Source of the DNA: Phytophthora sp. 'mugwort' | Lineage: Eukaryota; Oomycota; Peronosporomycetes; Peronosporales; Peronosporaceae | Assembly (NCBI GenBank): GCA_033558025.1 | Contig: JAUCEF010000013.1 | Span: forward strand, 3,527,001 to 3,591,000 | Direction of reading: 5' to 3' | DNA: 64,000 nucleotides | Shown: positions 50,574 through 62,864 of the stretch, piece after piece | Layout: every line of letters begins with the position of its first letter | Numbering within the stretch: position 1 is the first letter of the stretch | Program-made: the position numbers and the translations under genes | Notes under the pieces: generated by a model | What the model saw: the letters and a program-made list of their open reading frames with translations, nothing else | Told to the model about the DNA's origin: nothing | Databases searched by the model: none

Positions 50574-51750
50574 TTGATCTCGAGGTGGGGAGGCTGCCAG
50601 CCCAACTCCAGCGTCTTGCGCAGCAGTGCGAAAAAGGTAACTGGCACAAAGCGCAGACGCAACAAAGTTTCCAGCGACAACAGCAAGATCGCGAGGCGTG
50701 TTGAGAGCCCAAGCCCGCTCGACTCCGAAGGGTTTGTGTGGCCATCGCTGGATGAGATAGCTACTGTGCAAAGTGGTTGTCGACCTCCGGCTACTGCATC
50801 GAAGTTTGATGATGGTGTTTGGAGAATCCAAGACCGTATCTGGATACCAACAAGCGCCAAGGAGTTGATACAGCGGCTAATGATCATCGTACACTGTGGA
50901 GCAAACGGTCACCGAGGAATGCACGTGATGGCGAATCATTTGCGCCGTTTTTTCGAAGTCAGTGGTTTGACCAAGCAAATAAGCACGTTTTGCCAGCAAT
51001 GTCTGCTCTGTCTACATGTGAAAGGTGGAACCGTCATTCCAGGGCCATTCAGCGAGACCGATTTCACATTTGAGCGGAATGAGACTCTCCACTGGGACTT
51101 CTTGACGCTTGGTGAGTCGTTTGGAACATCGCGCTATGTGCTTGTACTCAAGGACGAGGCGACACATTTCGCTGAGCGTGTGGCATGCGATGGTCCGACT
51201 TCAGGAGTTGCTGCTGCTACGATTCTCGACAGGTATAGTCGATTTGGGAGTCCGTTCACGTGGGTCGGCGACTCTGGCTCCCATTTCACTAGCAAGGTGA
51301 TCAGTGAGTTGAATCGGCGAGTCAAATCACAACAAAGGTTCATCTTAGCGTACACGCCATAGAAAGAAGGCAGTGTCGAGCGGGTGAACCGCGATATTGT
51401 TCAAGCTTTGAAAGCCCTGATACTTGATTTTAAGGTGAGCGCCTCAGATTGGCCCTATCTGTTGCCGCTCGTCCAGTCCAGCCTCAATCATTCGCCAGTG
51501 CAGTCGCTGGCGAACAAGGCACCGATTGAACTTTTTACTGGTCTCCCTTGCCAAAGCATACTCGACTCGGTGCCTGCTGCCGGGAAGGAACGGGAGGGTT
51601 GCATTTCTACCCAAACAGCGAACCGACCTGGAATACAAGCTGCGCAAACTGCGCGAGAGCCTGCGAGTGATGCACAAGACGGTCGAGGAAGAGCGCAAGC
51701 CGCCAAGTGTTGCGCTGTCGCAATCGAACACATTACGAGCAACCTGTGAA
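50574..51750 (+). pseudogene. Gypsy integrase (HHCC zinc finger and DDE core)
   Basis: The frame 50,574-51,362 has the zinc finger 'GANGHRGMHVMANHLRRFFE' and 'CQQCLLCLHVKGG', then the core 'LHWDFLTLGESFGTSRYVLV' (first Asp) and 'TWVGDSGSHFTSKVI' (second Asp). A TAG at about 51,361 interrupts it. The third catalytic residue follows in the same frame as 'KEGSVERVNRDIVQALKALI' (Glu), and the frame runs to 51,749. One nonsense change separates the two parts. Confidence 0.85.
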
Positions 51751-51839
51751 CTTTTCAGTAGGAGAACATGTACTCCGGTCTCGCGTCGACGAGAAGTTAT
51801 ACGCCAACAAGTTGAGTGTGACTTGGGTCGGGCCGTATC

Positions 51840-52151
51840 GTGACCGGTGCCGCCGAATACTACTTCACGGTGGAGAACTTGGTGACGGGGAAGTCGATGA
51901 ACGTGCACCCGTCACGGCTAAAACACTACGCCGACTCATCTCTCAACGTCTCCGCCGAACTGACCGACCATGTCGCAGCGCAAGGAACACTGCTAGCTGT
52001 GGATGCTCTAGTGGATCATCGCTACAGCACTAGCATGAAGGCATTCGAGATCAAGGTGAAGTGGCAAGGCCTTGAAGAGATCGAGGATTCATGGGAGCCG
52101 CTGAAGTCAATAGCCCAAGACGTCCCAATTCGTAGTGAAGGCGTACGCTGA
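51840..52151 (+). pseudogene. Gypsy integrase C-terminal chromodomain
   Basis: The frame reads 'YYFTVENLVTGKSMNVHPSR' (integrase C-terminal barrel) and then 'LVDHRYSTSMKAFEIKVKWQ' with 'GLEEIEDSWEPLKSI', a chromodomain in which the aromatic/Trp residues that read histone methyl-lysine are largely present. It follows the integrase after a frame change, placing the element in a chromodomain-bearing Gypsy lineage. Confidence 0.75.
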
Positions 52152-52262
52152 CCAGGCCAAAGATGACCGGCTCCAACGCGCAATGGCTACGGCGTTGCAA
52201 CGTAAGAGCGACCGGAGCTCATAGCTCATCGTGGTGTAGGAAAGCTTGGGGGGAGGGGGCAG

Positions 52263-52582
52263 TGTGATGTGGAGCTTGAAGATCAAGCTCATGGACAAGC
52301 TGTCCTAACCACGAAGCCACGGAAGGAGGAGGAGAGGAAAGCAACTACGCTGCAACCGCAGCGGCGATTAAATACTTCAAAAACAGATCTCGACCTGCAG
52401 TCCAGCTGGAGTGGTGCTGCAACTGCTACCAGAAGTCTCTCCCTGGACTGCCATGGGATGGCAGGAGAGAGCACGACAGAGTAGAGCATTAGAGTAGCTC
52501 AGTTCACATTTTACTTCCAACTTAGCAATACACGTTGCCTGTTGGTGGGAGTTCCAGCTCTCAAGTTCGTGTGGAACGTTAC
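52263..52582 (+). repeat. 3' LTR of Gypsy element
   Basis: Starts TGTGATGTGGAGCTTG directly after the polypurine tract and runs parallel to 47,216-47,535. It ends near 52,582, where aaatgt begins. Confidence 0.85.
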
Positions 52583-52717
52583 AAATGTGCATTTAGTCTA
52601 TTCTCGTGCATACTGAGCAGCTTCTTGAAGTCTCTTACCCCACATCCTACATTGTCTTTTGGCATCTCTATCAGATGCGTGGTTTCCGCTTGAACTTCGA
52701 ACTTGTGCGCTGTATGA
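52583..52717 (-). pseudogene. 5' part of the disrupted host exon
   Basis: On the minus strand an exon begins after a 'cattgcag' acceptor (exon first base 52,717). It reads 'HTAHKFEVQAETTHLIEMPK', 'DNVGCGVRDFKKLLSMHENR' and 'LNA', then meets aaatgt and the retrotransposon; the frame joins exactly onto 47,217. Any exons further upstream (above 52,717) were not identified with confidence. Confidence 0.55.
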
Positions 52718-53098
52718 CTGCAATGATAGTATCCGCCAGACCATGCATAAAAAAAATGAAAACACTTGCGAGAGGTGCATCGGTTTTCTTTGCACGATCT
52801 GAAGTTGATTTTAGCTTCCTGTATCGCCTGAATACTCAGTACTCTGTCTCACCCCAGGTGCATGAAAATAGGCGTTTTCAAAACAAATTAAAATAGGTGA
52901 TATGGCCATTTTCGTAGCACACCACCTATTTAAGAGAGGCCTGGGCATTTATTTGCCATTGTGCGTGCGCTGCAAAAATGGCGTATCCAGTGGTGATCGC
53001 GCTTTATCGGTTAGGCAACGTTTCTCCTTGTGGCTAAGGGGATGTTAAAATTTATAATCTAACAGCGTAGATGAAGGACGCTGTTGCGGTCTACGCAG
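52718..53098. other. Intron or spacer, no gene assigned
   Basis: AT-richer sequence with 'aaataggcg' and 'aaataggtg' words near 52,866-52,895. It may contain the upstream intron and first exon of the disrupted minus-strand gene, and the promoter of the plus-strand gene starting at 53,099. Confidence 0.35.
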
Positions 53099-54561
53099 AT
53101 GCTACAACGCGACGTGGAGGCGGGCAGGACGCTGTACAACGCCGTTCGCTCGGGCGCCGTGGCCTCGTACGCTGGTGTCAAGACCGACTGGCAGCGCGAG
53201 CGCATGTTCATGCGACGTTTCGAGGACATGAAGGTGCTAAAACGACGGGGCCGGGGCGACAGGATCTTTGCGGCCATTGTGCGCGCAGGGTTTGCGCCGC
53301 CGGTGGAGGGCAAAACAGCTCTCGACGCTCGTATTGACGCCGCTTTCGAGGCGCTGAAGGGCGTGGACGACCACAATGCGCTGGTCCAGGAGTTCAAGGA
53401 CCAAGGGATTTTTGGACCCAAGGTGACAAGAGTATCCAATTAGAGAGACGTGTTGGCAAGGCTGCTAACTTATTTTTTTTTTGTAGGAGCGCTCAAATGC
53501 GATCGAGTTTCTTGTTGGAGACGTGGTTGAAGTGAAAGGCGAAAAACGTGGCGTGATTTTCGCTTGGCACGTGACTACGGATGCAGTGGAAGCAGCAGCT
53601 GGTCCTCGGGTGGTGTACGATATTCTACCGCACAGTCCTGGCTTCAGGTAGGTGTTGCTCTTGAGAAAATTGAGCTAGTAATGGCATGGCAAAAAGAAGA
53701 TGGACTAACTCTTTGCCGTGATGACCTGAACAGCTTTGCTAGCAAATTGTACAACGTGCCTCAAGATGAAATTCGTCTTGACGAGTCACCAAAGGTAAAC
53801 CACATACAGAAAGTCAAGTTTCTGAAAGGAACATCTCATTAAATGTTTTTGTTTAATTTTGCTGTTGCAGCCTGTTGTGCATCCGGCACTTTTGCTGTAC
53901 TTTGACGGCTTTGATGGCACTCACCACATTGCATCGGATGCTTTGGCAGCTCGGTACCCGAGTGACATCTCTAGAGAGCCAACAGATGCGAATGTGGTTG
54001 TCGCTGTACCGTCGATCATTCAACTCCAATCTGCCAACGAAGAAGATTTGCTGACGTATTTGCGCTGCGATGACAGCACCGTCGTCCAGTTTGCTATGGC
54101 CAGTCTGGAAGGAATGTGGCTCGGTGAATGCGGACAGAGTGCGCAGAAGGAGGTGATGCGTGCTGTGGAGATTGCGGGACAAAAGAAATGGGACGAAGCT
54201 CGCGAGATGCTTAACCAAGTTGTGCACGACTTTCCAACGTACGCGTACGCATGGAACAAGCTTGCCATGGTAGAGTACCACAGTGGTAAGTCCAGCTTGG
54301 GTTTTGTACCAGTCAGCTGCCATTCAGATAGACTTACCTGTTGTGTGGATAGGCAACTTTGGTAAAGCACTGGGCCACTACGAGATGGCACTCAAGTTGA
54401 AGCCGAAGCTTCTCGAGGCTCTTGTCGGTCTTGGCACGTGCGCGACAAGGCTCCAGCGGTGGACCGCAGCTCACCACGCCGCGGTGCAACTGTTAGAGAT
54501 CCAGCCGGGCAACGAGACCGCCCGGATGCTGATCGAGCAAGCTGTCTACGCTACTTTGTAG
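53099..54561 (+). CDS. YccV-like (hemimethylated-DNA-binding-type) and TPR protein, five exons, 389 aa
   Basis: Exons 53,099-53,422, 53,487-53,647, 53,734-53,794, 53,871-54,285 and 54,353-54,561 are joined by GT-AG introns of 64-86 nt and keep one frame to a TAG. The ATG at 53,099 is the first in this frame after a stop at 53,072. Residues 1-108 are helical and basic. Residues 110-240 look like a YccV-type domain ('FLVGDVVEVKGEKRGVIFAW' ... 'RVVYDILPHSPGF'). The C-terminus has TPR repeats ('YAYAWNKLAMVEYHSGNFGK' and 'ALGHYEMALKLKPKLLEALV'). The combination suggests an adaptor in protein turnover or quality control, but the role is not shown by the sequence. Confidence 0.7.
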
Positions 54562-55235
54562 ACTTGCAGCAAGTCGGCAATGAGGTGAAACTAGACAATA
54601 CCAAAAGTACCATGACATCCGCTTATCATGCATGACGCATGACTATCCTGAAGGGCTTCACGCACGCGATCCGTTTTCCCCGAAGAAACGTACCTGTATG
54701 CAGTTGAGCTCATGACACGGCAAACTCACACGGGCACTTCCCACCGACTTTCCTTGTGCCTTTTTTTCGTTTGCCAGTATCATCATTAATAACGTCGCAC
54801 ACGAAGAAACGTCTGGCAATTGCTTCAAGGATCGCGCGGTTTCAAAGATCACATGGCAACATGGACCTAAAAATATGGACCCGACCTGTAAAAAAAGAAA
54901 AAACGTCCTGCTTGTCACTTGTTGCAGACGTTTTGCAAGTTGCGACGGTTTTGCCACCAAAAAACATGAAAAAACTTCCATCAAACGGTGAAATAACAGA
55001 ATGACACATGTACATCAATTAAAGTTGCTATCTGCCACGTAGGCAGGCGCTTCCGATGGCCCCTGCTGCGGTTGTACTTAACTACCCAGACATTGTCTCG
55101 ATAAAACCTGGCAAACTCACAAACCTTAGTTTACATAAGTATATGCTGCTCATACAGCCAACTGCGCGTGCGCTACGCGAATAATATAAGTCGACGCGAC
55201 CTTGAGCCCCAAGCGTCAAAATGGGAGGCGCATGC
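54562..55235. other. Intergenic, no gene seen
   Basis: A 674-base gap between the convergent 3' ends of the TPR protein and myosin. It should hold both 3' UTRs; no domain-bearing frame or RNA gene was recognised. Confidence 0.5.
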
Positions 55236-58200
55236 TTAGAACATGTACCTCGACACGGACCACAGCATGTCGGCATCCTTGGACCGAAATTCTTCCTCCT
55301 CCGAGTCGAACGCAGGCTCTTCGCTCACCGCCGTGACGCTGATACGCCGTTTGGCTGCGCTACTGCCGTCTTCCTCCGGGATCATGACGGCTTCACTCAA
55401 CGGCGTGGCCCACACGATCCGCTCACTCTTGTCGGAAGTCTCCTCTGATGCCGACTGCGTCTGCCGTCTCAACGACGGTAAACGAGAAGGCGTAACCATG
55501 CCGCGAGGCGACGATGGCGGTGAAATGGCAGCACTGCAAGTGAAAAAGCGAATGATGCGTTCCACGAGGCTTCCACCCGCTGTCTGTCTCCGCAGCTCCG
55601 CGACTTCAAATCTTCTGGCCTGCAGAGCCAACTCCAGTTCCTCCACTCGCTGTTGCTGCTGTTTGGCTTCGATCTTGACTTCATCGTACGATACCTGGAG
55701 CTGCTTGAGCTGCAGCTTCGCTGACTTCGCCTCCTCTTGAGCTTCACTCAGCTTATATGTTACAGCCGCCATGCTGTTCATCAAAGTCGTATTGTCCTTC
55801 TCTAGACGGTCCACGTGAATCAGACGCAGTTGTCGATTAAAGAGGCTGAAAACCTTCACCTTGAGATACGCCGCGTGCCAGCGATGACGAGCAAGAGCCT
55901 TCTTTTTTAACTCCAAAAAGCGAGTTCGAGCGATCATTGCACGCACATGAGCCTGCACGCGCAAAGCGCTACGCTTGCGGCGCACAGACTCAAAGAGCCA
56001 CAGGAAGCCACGCTTGGCCATATACTGGGCTGTGATCTTCTTCCAGCGCTTTTGCAAGTAAATGACACGCTCCAGAGGACCCAGCCACTTGAGTAACCAG
56101 CGCTGCTGCAACGGAAGGTAGTTTTTAGCGAGCAACTTGTCGAGAAGTACCATCTTGTCCTCCGGTCGGTCCTGATACGCATGCATGATCTGCGCTTGGT
56201 GCGACATCCGAGTCCAGAGATTGTGCATCCGAAGCTGCACGCGAATCTTGCGGACGCGTTTCCGAGCAAGATACTGACGTACCATGCACTGAATCATCGT
56301 AGCACGACGTCGGTAGCGTACATCTTGAAATATGCGCTTGAACGCATGGAAAGTGATGACAGCAGTCGTCACACTGATCCAGTGTTTTTTGCGCAAGTAT
56401 AACAGCAATTGCTGGCCCAGGTTTTCGGTCGACACTGGCGCTGGAGTGAGAAGCTTGTCCAACAGATCGATTTTACCCGTGCGGAAGAACAGGCGAGTGT
56501 CACCCAATCGGTAGGCACCAGTCGGGAATTCGTAGGCCCACAGAATAGCCTGCGTGAAGAGCTTGTCGTTCGATTCAAAGCGACAGAAGACTTTGAACGG
56601 CAACAGGTTCCGGTACACATCGACCACTTCAGCATACAAAATACGAGTGGGCAGACCAACACGAAGCACCTCGCAGGCTTGCACAGTACCCGAGCATCGT
56701 AGCTGCTCCACAACGAACGGACGGTCGAACAGGCCAACCTTCATCTGTGTGTTCGGTTTAATACAGCGCACAAAGTTGCAGCTCGTACCTTCCAGTTCAG
56801 TGGTAAGTCCCTTCATCTGCGTGGAGAACAAGTTGGACGTACTTCCACCCTTGAGACGCTTGGAAGATGCTGAGCCGCCGCCCAGAGGCGACAGTCCAGC
56901 GGACTTTAGCGATACAGTGGAAGCTGAGCGCGCGCGGTTGCCATGACGGGTGTTGCCAGTCAGATCCTGTAGCACGCGTGATGACGAGTTCTTCAAGAGT
57001 TCCTCAAACTGGTCCGAAATAATGTTGTTGTTCTTGTCCACGAATGAGTCGATAGTGTACGAGACGGTGCCGGCGTAGTGGCGAATTAGGAATGTATCGC
57101 GAATATCCTTCGGGTGGGGTGTCGGGAAGCACGGATGGCGTTTAAACAAAGTGTGCAGGCGCTCGTTAAGCTTCCGGTCCGAAGGCATAGGTAGACGTGA
57201 CACGTTGTCGATAGTAGCGAAAAGACCCCCATGCCGACTAGCAATAAGGTTCAAGCACTCCCGGTTATCTGTGTAAGCCACAAGGTCGCCACTGGGTGCC
57301 ACCTGCTCGGCGAGAAAATCAATTTCATTCTCAGAATCCTTGACGTTTCTCACTTGACCAGGTAAAGGGAACGGGAATGACAGCGAATGGTTTGTCGGAT
57401 GGTAAATGTGCTCGCTCTTGTACAGCTCCTGCTCAGCCTCAAAGATACAAGAGTTAAACAGACTTTGCAACGTCTCGTTGGCGTAGTTGATGAGCAGTTG
57501 CTCGAACGAATTCCGGTTCTTGGGTTCGAAGTCTTCAAACCCGAAGATATCAAGCACTCCAATGTACGGGACGACATCACTACGGAAGGAATCATAATCC
57601 AGAGCTGCAGCGCACTCCCACATCAACCACGTAAACGTGTTCTCGTATATGGTCTTGGCAATCGTGTCGCGCGAGTACACAGCATTGCGAACGTCCCGTT
57701 TGATGAAATAAATCGAGTTGCGTCGAGAGCCACGCGTCATGATTCGCTTAAACAGGATACAATCCGTGAGCTGCTCCACCGAGACGCCGAGAAGCTCTGA
57801 CGCAAAACGCACTGCCTCTTGTGATTCGACGTCATCTTCGCGGATACAGGCCGTTTCTCCTTCCTCCGTGTCTTCTTGACTAATGTGAATATTGCCCATG
57901 TGTAGCAGGCCAGCAACAAGCCGGAAAATCTCGTGCTGTGCGCTGTCGCGAATGCCAATGAAATGCAGCGCGCTCTTCAAGTTGCGAAAGTTTTCGGCAT
58001 CGTCAATAAGGTCTGAACGCATACATCCCGACTGGTTTAAATAAGAATAAGCCTCGGGTGTCTTGGGTGTCAAGTGGAAACTCTTCTCGAGATATTCCGT
58101 GTCATCCGAGTGCAAAAGTTCATAAAAAACGTGGAAATTGCGCTCGCCCTGCGGCTGGAATACCAGTCGGCTCTTCTCGAGCAGGTATGTGTCAATGCTA

Positions 58201-59317
58201 GCACCGGATAATTCGTGTGTCTCGTTCGCAAACTGCAGGCGCATGTACTTGCCGAATCGACTCGAGTTGTGATTACGGTGGGTCTTGGCATTGCCAAAAG
58301 ATTCTAAAATCGGAATGGTTTCCATCAGTCTCTCTCCCACTGCCACGGGTGACAATTTCCTTTTGCCACTTGACTGTGGGTATGACATTGCCAGTGTGGA
58401 CGAGCCTGGTGGTCCCATACATCCCAGCACAGGACGGCTGTGCGCCGTAATTTCGGGCTCCATTTCGTCGTCCGAAGCCGAGGTGCAGGACGCAGTGGAC
58501 AGCGCAGGGTTGTGCACTGCGCGCATGGTCAGGAAGTCAAGGATAATCTTGGATGTCTCTGTCTTGCCGGACCCGCTCTCTCCGCTGATGATGATGCTCT
58601 GGTTCTGCATTACGGCACGCACGGCACAGAGCTGGCGATAGGCGTTCTCTGCCACATTGTACGGGTGAGGAGGGCAGCGATCCAGTGGTTGACCCACGAA
58701 GAGCATTTTGTCAGGCTCGGGCAGTTGCCGTAACGGGTTGACAGCGATCAACACGTTAGCCATGAAAGTATACGGGCGCTGGTTCTGCAACGTTGCACGG
58801 TCCTCCAAGTTCTTGGCCAGAGCAGCTTCGTGTAAATGTCGAAGGGATGTCATATCTGTCGCCGTGCTGCCATGTGTGCCAGGTTGTCAGAAAAAAGATG
58901 AGATTCATTTACTTCCAAGGTGCAATTGTGGCAAAGTGCAAAAAAAAAGCGAAATGTGGCAAACCTGAACAGTGGATTGGCGGCAAAAAGTGGCGTCTGT
59001 TGCAGATCGACTTGATGTTCGAGCCGGAGGTCGGCTGGGAGCTCGTCACCCTCGTTGCGGCACAGCGGCTCGCCCGTGGCTTCGTCGATGAGCACGAAGG
59101 TAGCGCTCTGCTTCTTATGGTCGAAAGCCGTGACCTGGCCTAGCGTCCAGCCGTACGGGCCGTCTTGCTTCCAATAGAGGTCCCCCACGTGGAGCTGCAC
59201 GGCAGTGACGGCCTCAGCCTTTGTCTCGGAGCAGCGGCCGGCACTCGACGCCAGCGGCTTGGGCTGTCGCACGACGGTCGCGCACGTTGCCGTCGCGCCT
59301 CCGCCGGAGAACGTCAT
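55236..59317 (-). CDS. Myosin heavy chain, two exons, about 1,327 aa
   Basis: An actin-based motor. Exon 1 (59,317-58,965) carries the N-terminal SH3-like part ('VGDLYWKQDGPYGWTLGQVT'). A 98-nt GT-AG intron (58,964-58,867) follows, and exon 2 (58,866-55,236) holds the rest; the frame is kept (1,328 codons with stop). Motor motifs are P-loop 'GESGSGKTETSK', switch I 'NHNSSRFGKYMRLQF', switch II 'DIFGFEDFEPKN' and 'CNFVRCIKPNTQMKVG' near the converter. After the motor come IQ-type motifs ('MIQCMVRQYLARKRVRKIRV' and others), a short coiled coil ('LKQLQVSYDEVKIEAKQQQQ') and a Ser/Glu-rich tail ending 'SVSRYMF'. No cargo domain (MyTH4, FERM, FYVE) is visible. Oomycete myosins form lineage-specific classes; I do not assign one. 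Confidence 0.92.
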
Positions 59318-60496
59318 TGCTCTTGGCTGGAAAATGTGGCAAGGATCCGAGGCGACAAAATGCCTCCGACAATTCGCCAGGTGATAAAATGCGCTCCGCT
59401 TGTTGCCTCTTGCGCGGAACGCGAAGTGGTAGGCGTTGGGTTGCCACTGTGGGTCTAGGGGTGGCTGGCATGAAGTGACTCGCTTTCAGTATGTCGGCAG
59501 AGAAAAAAATGACATCATTGGTTGAAACCCCGCCCTTTTCTGGTCAGCTGTTTTTCGAACCGTTGCTCTTGAGATAGAAAACCCCGTTTTGCGAGGTTGT
59601 AAGAAGCGTAGGGGGGACCAGGCGTCGCGACGACAAACCGCCATCGCGTTGCCCTTGGCCAGAGCGTCGCCGTGAAGATATGCTTGCCAACAGCGAGCGT
59701 GCGCACTCGCGGCAAAGCAGCGCGCACATTTTTCACTCGTCACACACGACAGCGTTTGCGTTTGCGCCAGCTGGGAGGGCTGCCAAGTAAAAGGCGTACG
59801 ATGACAACAGAGCGGCAGCACAGCCTCCAAGCATCAAGAGGGACGCGTTACCAACGGGCTTAGCAGCTTGTGGAGTCCACCGTGGACTGTGTATCCCATT
59901 CACCATCAACGGGTGGCCAGTCTTTGGCTCGCGATCGAAGTCCGCGCTGACTCTCGTCCGGATACTCTCAAGTTGAAGTCGCTGCTGACTCTTTTTAGTC
60001 GGTGCACCAAGCCTCCAAAGCTGTTCTGTACATGTAACGTTAGATTGCCACGGCAGCCAACTTGCCAGGCAGCTGCCGAGCTCTGTCGGCTTGGCATCAG
60101 GGCTGCTCACAATGCAATACCGGATTGATTGTAGGGTCGAAGCCCCGCCAATTAATAATGGTATTTTTATTATTTTTTATGACGAAGCATAGTGGGCATC
60201 ATGGACCTATCCATCACTAGCGCCTCGTCGCCGCCATATCTCACCATCATGAAAACTACGGAACTAAGCGTGCGCTCACTGGCATCAGGAGGGGGGGTTA
60301 CCCTGAGAACCCTTCCGCCGCGCATTTCCGTTCCATTGAACTACCAAAAAAAAAAAAGACCTGTACCCCACAAGTCTAGTGCCATTAACACCTATTATTT
60401 ATTGCGAACATAATACAAAAAAAAAAGCAGACATAGTACTAGGTAGTTTTCGATTATTCATGATGTGTCAAATCAGCACCTCGCCGTCATACAAAA
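59318..60496. other. Intergenic between myosin and hAT remnant; one doubtful ORF
   Basis: A minus-strand frame 60,110-59,733 (125 aa) has a hydrophobic segment 'LLMLGGCAAALLSSYAFYLA' that could be a membrane helix, but nothing else supports it as a gene. An AT-rich, A-run-bearing stretch lies near 60,150-60,430. No RNA gene seen. Confidence 0.35.
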
Positions 60497-62021
60497 CTAA
60501 TCTACACGTCGCTTCTTCTTGTTGTTCTCGACAGCTTGAGCAACTGCACCTGAGTCCCACAAGCTCCGATTATACTGCAGAAACATCATAGTTTCGAAAG
60601 CCATTGGGTTGAGACTGCGCCGCAGAGTAGACGATACCGGCACGAGAGAAAAGACGTTCAACATCATTAGAAGTTGGAGAAGTCCACTTTAAATCAACGC
60701 GAGTAGGCGTTGCTGTCTCCACAGCCAGCGCTGCTTCTGCGAAAGAGCGTTTTTCGTGACTTCTGAGAACTGTTCTTCTTCCAGTAGCTCGGATGGGTCA
60801 CCAGAATGCAGGAGCTTTGCCACAGCACTACGCTCGGCACGCGTAGGAGACCGCTCTTTCCCAGCAAGGACCTTGGTAATGCCGTTTTCAAAATCAGGAA
60901 CTTTTACCACGAAGGCAAAAGCAGCCAGGTGCGTGCTTGTAATGGGGTAGTGTTTCACCACATGATAAAAAATAACTCGAACATCTAGAAAAGTCACAGA
61001 GTCTGTCTGAAGCTTCTTGTTGACACTGTCCAGGTTCTTCAGTTCATCATGGAGAGCCTTGAAACGAACATTCTCCCGTGGAGTCGGGATATTGTCGGCC
61101 AGATCATCATCGACACGGTCTAGCTTTCAGTAAATCGCGAAGTAGCGGTCTATCATTGCAAAGGTGCTACTCCAGCGCGTGACATTGCGAAAGACGGGCA
61201 TGAGTGCGTCGACCTCCCGAAGGTGCTGCCGATTCTTGATCTTGTTCAGCTTCGTCATCAACAGCTGTACCTTCCCCAACAGATCACCGTGCTCCCGCAT
61301 GAGAGCTTGCATCGCCAAATTCATCCGATGACTAGCACATCCAATCATTGGAACTTGGGTCTTCTTTGCGATAGCAACATTCACCGACGCATGGTCACAC
61401 ACGTAGCAGCAGAGCTGGGGGGCATCAATTCCGTATGTGTCGAGTAGATCATCGCGCATCTCGATGATCGCGTCCGAGCTCATGTCAGATTCGTCCATCA
61501 AGGTCGAGAAACATAGTAAGAACTTGTCTTTATTGGTGATGGCGATGACAGCCACAAAACGAGTTCCGTCTTCCGTCCAAGCGTCAATTGCGAAGCCAAC
61601 TTTCTTACCGGAAAATCGCGCTTTGACGCTCTTTTGCACAACCTCCTCCAGTCCAAACATGTGCTTCTTGAGCGTGTTGACACTCACGGATCTCAGGTTC
61701 GTGTACTTAACGCGTTTTCACCTTTTCACACATGCTCAGCTCGCGATTCTCCATGATTATCCAATCGAGCCAGTGGTAGATGTTCCGCGATAACTCATCT
61801 CCTTTCACGAACGCGTCGAGGCTTCCCTCGCGTCGTTGGATGGAGCGAAACTCATCCTCGTACGTGCTGGCGGGGCAGCGTACAAGGTGTTCCACTAGGT
61901 TTGTATACCCAGTACCACGGGTTTGCTTTCGGCGCTGGAAGCAAAGACGGCAGTGATAGTAGTCTCCCTCCTCAGGAACGAAGAGCGCGGAAGCGAGAGA
62001 TCTTGGGGGAATGGAAGACAT
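60497..62021 (-). pseudogene. hAT-family transposase with BED zinc finger, broken
   Basis: The frame starting ATG 62,021 has 'YYHCRLCFQRRKQTRGTGYT' and 'NLVEHLVRCP', a BED-type C..C...H...C finger. After a frame change, 61,687-61,127 has 'FAIDAWTEDGTRFVAVIAIT' (first catalytic Asp), 'YVCDHASVNVAIAK' (second Asp) and 'GCASHRMNLAMQALM', the core of hAT transposases. The last part is 'TSNDVERLFSRAGIVYSAA' (dimerisation region) and, after another shift, 'NPMAFETMMFLQYNRSLWDS', ending at 60,497. At least three breaks. Terminal inverted repeats and 8-bp duplications were not found by eye. Confidence 0.85.
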
Positions 62022-62864
62022 TGGAGGCGCGGAGTAACTTGAGGTTGGTGGGGTGTAGTATGCGGTTGAACAACGATTGCAAAATAACTAGAATGAAGGC
62101 CCCGGAGTAGGTTTTCGTCATTGGTGGCTAGCATTGCTTGGTTGGTGCCAGTCTTTTCTATATATTTTGGCAGTGGGTTGCTCATTCATATTGCGCTAAT
62201 TGAGGGTTCGAGGTGAACTAGTTATTGCAGTAGATTACGGGAAATTATTATAACTGATTTTGATTTTTGCGGAGCGCTGCTTGGCATGGTGACGCTCACA
62301 CCGCCCTTTTGCACAGCCGCCTCGTGTAACGTCTACAGTCATGTATCGTTGGACGGTTACAAGGCAGTAAAGTACGGTAGCAAGCGTCCAAGTCCGAAAG
62401 GCAACTGGTTGAAAAAAATGGTGCATGGGCTTACACGCTGCTACCGGACTCTACGCGTGACTCACCAGCAACAAGGCGCTGCTGGTCTGGAACTCAAACC
62501 GAGTGCCACCACATCGGTCCACTGCTTGTTGAGATGCATTAGCAGCTGAACAAGCAGCGTGCTAACAGGAGTTCATACAGGATGCGTGGATATCCGTTGT
62601 GATGGAAGGAGCGGGGGTGGCACTGAACGTGTGCCAAGACTAACCTCCACGATCCTCGTCCGACGGAGCTGTCGCCACCGAGTGGTAATCGAGGTTGCTT
62701 CGTCGACGGTGGGTGAGAGGTATCCGGCGCTGTCAAGAGGTGGCATGGCACGCAGCATTTGCACTCTAGCAAAAGTAAAAGTATCATTTTGCATCCAACT
62801 TTTTTTAATTTCATTCCTATATCATCAAACCACGAAAATTACTTCACGCATAGGTAAATAACGC
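62022..62864. other. No gene assigned
   Basis: Contains the 5' flank of the hAT remnant and short frames at 62,286-62,549 (+) and 62,559-62,861 (+) without recognisable motifs. A poly-T run lies near 62,800. Confidence 0.35.

Larger units (their letters stand above)
47216..52582 (+). mobile_element. Ty3/Gypsy chromodomain LTR retrotransposon inserted in a host exon
   Basis: Two near-identical LTRs (about 47,216-47,535 and 52,263-52,582) flank gag, protease, RT, RNase H and integrase in Gypsy order on the plus strand. A polypurine tract (52,248-52,262, ggggggagggggcag) precedes the 3' LTR. LTRs differ by a few substitutions and a small indel. The coding part has several stops and frameshifts, so this copy is defective, although less decayed than the Gypsy piece near 1,350. 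Confidence 0.9.

Noticed and set aside
50493..50887. Minus-strand frames opposite the Gypsy integrase
   Set aside because: The plus strand has the HHCC and DDE residues; the minus frames are low-complexity shadows.
58866..59317. Possible second YccV-like or SH3 protein upstream of myosin
   Set aside because: A 98-nt intron with GT-AG ends joins it in frame to the motor domain, so it is the myosin N-terminal exon.
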